From: Burkholderia cepacia ATCC 25416
Lineage (GTDB): Bacteria; Pseudomonadota; Gammaproteobacteria; Burkholderiales; Burkholderiaceae
Direction of reading: 5' to 3'
Assembly (NCBI RefSeq): GCF_001411495.1
Contig: NZ_CP012981.1
Location: 2,418,001-2,482,000 of the forward strand
DNA length: 64,000 nt
In this document: in pieces, positions 62,323-64,000 of the stretch
Layout: each line of letters begins with the position of its first letter
How positions within the stretch are numbered: position 1 is the first letter of the stretch
The notes under the pieces: model-generated
What the model saw: the letters and a program-made list of their open reading frames with translations, nothing else
Told to the model about the DNA's origin: nothing
Database searches by the model: none
Position numbers and translations under genes: made by a program

Positions 62323-64000
62323 TCAACGCGATGCGAGCGGATTCTTTTGGCCCATGTCGACGACCAGCGTGCCGTCCGGCAGCATCCGCACGGAACCTTG
62401 CGCGACCTGGCTGCGGTAGCCGTACAGGTCGAAACGCATCGGGCCGGCCTCGGCCGAATTCCTGATCAGCGCGCGCACGTTCAGTTCGAGCACGTTGAAC
62501 ATCTTCATGTCGCCGCCTTCCATCCACATGTAGCTCGGCGCATCGATCTGCGGCCGTTGCGGCGCAGGCGAGCCCGCCAGACGCCTGAACGTGAGGCGCA
62601 GCCCGTCGCGCTCGACCGTTGCCTGGCCGAGCTTGCCGTTCAGCACGGGGGGCGGGAACACGGTGTACTGGTCGAGCACGAGCGTGTCGCCGCGCAGTTC
62701 CGCGCCGCGACGCTGCAACGGCGTCAGCGAAGCGAGCTCGATGCCGAGCGAACGCAGCAGCTTCGCCTGCGGAATCCCGAGCACCGACACCTGGGATGGC
62801 TTGAACGCGAGATGCCGGTCGTCGAGCACGGACAGCGAGCCCTTCATGTCGGTCGGCAGCCAGACGCCGGGCACATGGTTCCACAGCTTGATGCCGCCCT
62901 GGACACGCAGGTTCGTGCCGTCCGCGCTCAGCTGCAGGTCATTGAGCGAGCGCGGCGAGTAGTCGAGCAGATAGTCGTTGAAGAGCGCGGACATCGCCTT
63001 CCACGACTCGACGACCGTGCCGCCGAGAATCCGGATGTCGTACTGGTTCGGGTCGTCGAGATCGACGGGTTCGCCGGGCCGCTTCGATACGAGTTCCACG
63101 TCGAGATCCTCGACGTGAAAGCCGATATCCCCGGACAGGTTGAAATCGACGTTGCGCAGATGGATCGTCGGGTTGCGGTTCGACACGTGCCGCTCGTTGA
63201 ACGGCGTGGTCGATGTGCGCCGCATGGCGACCTTCTGCATGCCGGGGTGCGTGGCGTTCGCCGCGAGTGCGTAGGCTTCCCAGTGCTGGCGTATGTCACG
63301 CAGCGCAGTCTGCTGCGCGGCGAGGAAGCTGTCGTTCAGGCGCGCGGCCGCGTTGCCGAGCAGCGCGCCGCTGGCCGGGCCCGTGTACGAAGGCATCCGG
63401 ATCGCCATCGCACCGCTTTCGTCGAAATTGAAGTAACCGGCCGACACCTGGTCGCGATAGTGATACAGGTCGAACACGAAAGTCTGGTCGCGCTTCGCCG
63501 GGTCGACCGGGCCGATCAGGATGTCCGCGTTCATCGGCATCGAGCGCATGAACTTCACGTCGCCGCCTCGAATGTACATGGCTTGCTGGGGCGCATTCGC
63601 AGGCATCGCGAAGCCGGCGTGCGTGCCGTCGTCGAGCTTCAGGTCGAGGCCGGCCGGTGTCACGCGCACCGCGGTGATCGTGAGTTTCAGGCGCGGCGGC
63701 GGCATCAGCTTGTCGACCGACATCACGAGATCGTCGCCGGCGAGTTGCGCGATCGGCGTCTGGACTTTCAGCAAGTCGGCCATTTTCACGTTGGCCGCGC
63801 GCATCACCGGCTGCGCGTTGATGCCCGAAACGCGCACCCCCGTCGGATGGAACACGAGCTGGCTGCCGTCGCGGATCGCGAGCGTGCCGGTCAGCGAGAA
63901 CGGCACCCAGCCGTCGCGCTGCATCTCGCCTTGGAGGTGAATCACGCCGTCGCCGGCCGACACGGCGAGCTTGCGCAGCGGCGCGTTGCGGTAGCCGAAG
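62323..64000 (-). CDS. Unknown protein with internal duplication, 5' end outside window
   Basis: The minus-strand frame is open from the stop at 62323 to the window edge, so the gene continues beyond 64000 and its start is not visible. At least 559 residues are present. I recognise no named family. The protein contains two related blocks of about 170 residues. Block 1 (63394-63909) reads LTGTLAIRDGSQLVFHPTGV, then MYIRGGDVKFM, then FDLYHYRDQVSAG. Block 2 (about 62353-62868) reads MKGSLSVLDDRHLAFKPSQV, then MWMEGGDMKMF, then FDLYGYRSQVAQG. Between them is a helical segment (DSFLAAQQTALRDIRQHWEAY) and beta-rich sequence. The pattern looks like an envelope or periplasmic beta-rich protein, but no signal is visible here. 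Confidence 0.7.
   Translation of the reverse strand, partial: FGYRNAPLRKLAVSAGDGVIHLQGEMQRDGWVPFSLTGTLAIRDGSQLVFHPTGVRVSGINAQPVMRAANVKMADLLKVQTPIAQLAGDDLVMSVDKLMPPPRLKLTITAVRVTPAGLDLKLDDGTHAGFAMPANAPQQAMYIRGGDVKFMRSMPMNADILIGPVDPAKRDQTFVFDLYHYRDQVSAGYFNFDESGAMAIRMPSYTGPASGALLGNAAARLNDSFLAAQQTALRDIRQHWEAYALAANATHPGMQKVAMRRTSTTPFNERHVSNRNPTIHLRNVDFNLSGDIGFHVEDLDVELVSKRPGEPVDLDDPNQYDIRILGGTVVESWKAMSALFNDYLLDYSPRSLNDLQLSADGTNLRVQGGIKLWNHVPGVWLPTDMKGSLSVLDDRHLAFKPSQVSVLGIPQAKLLRSLGIELASLTPLQRRGAELRGDTLVLDQYTVFPPPVLNGKLGQATVERDGLRLTFRRLAGSPAPQRPQIDAPSYMWMEGGDMKMFNVLELNVRALIRNSAEAGPMRFDLYGYRSQVAQGSVRMLPDGTLVVDMGQKNPLASR

Overview
The window is high-GC (roughly two-thirds G+C) chromosomal DNA from a beta-proteobacterium, most probably a Burkholderia of the cepacia complex (chromosome 1). 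The reasons are codon use, the block tRNA-Val, thrS, infC, rpmI, rplT, pheS, pheT, ihfA, merR, and the dense LysR, NodT-type and FUSC gene content. It reads mostly as housekeeping and metabolic core, with one clear mobile element and no prophage, CRISPR array or secretion island.

Layout: 1-7556 is the end of a myo-inositol catabolic cluster. It holds a partial IolH-like gene, iolG, a TIM-barrel isomerase/dehydratase, a second Gfo/Idh/MocA dehydrogenase, an RpiR-type regulator, convergent mmsA (iolA) and a divergent LysR gene. 7674-9780 has tusA, a complete ISAs1-family insertion sequence (7944-9193) with a 10-bp target duplication, and an unknown protein. 10050-15162 is a compact signalling operon: OmpR-type response regulator, exported LysM-FecR protein, CHASE2 histidine kinase and a lipoprotein. 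15223-22444 carries galU and valS (minus strand) and divergent uvrD-mtnN. 22514-27062 has an Fsr-like MFS pump, a chemoreceptor and an isolated EpsG-like membrane protein.

27100-33110 is an aromatic-acid-type efflux operon (outer-membrane factor, FUSC, DUF1656, HlyD adaptor) with a divergent LysR gene. 33438-36743 is a minus-strand operon (wrbA, DUF2069, FAD-linked hydroxyacid dehydrogenase, metallophosphoesterase). 36889-42583 has a YihY/BrkB membrane protein, DUF962, a CBS protein, an MFS-acyltransferase fusion and aroC. 42719-48047 groups acyl-CoA and ketone metabolism: ETF:ubiquinone oxidoreductase, SDR, thioesterase, PAS-LuxR regulator and scoAB. 48127-51663 has a LysR/DMT exporter pair, an alpha/beta hydrolase and a RidA protein. 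51708-53942 is relA.

54030-62259 is the translation block: tRNA-Val(GAC) with a consensus promoter, thrS, infC starting at a rare AUC codon, rpmI, rplT, a terminator/attenuator, pheST, ihfA and a MerR-type gene. The window ends inside a minus-strand protein of unknown function that contains a clear internal duplication.

The observations most worth following are the three-part CHASE2/FecR/response-regulator operon, the duplicated unknown protein at the right edge, the fresh IS insertion, and the RNA leader and trailer elements around tRNA-Val, thrS, infC, rpmI and pheS. All family assignments come from reading motifs in the translated sequence; no database search was run.
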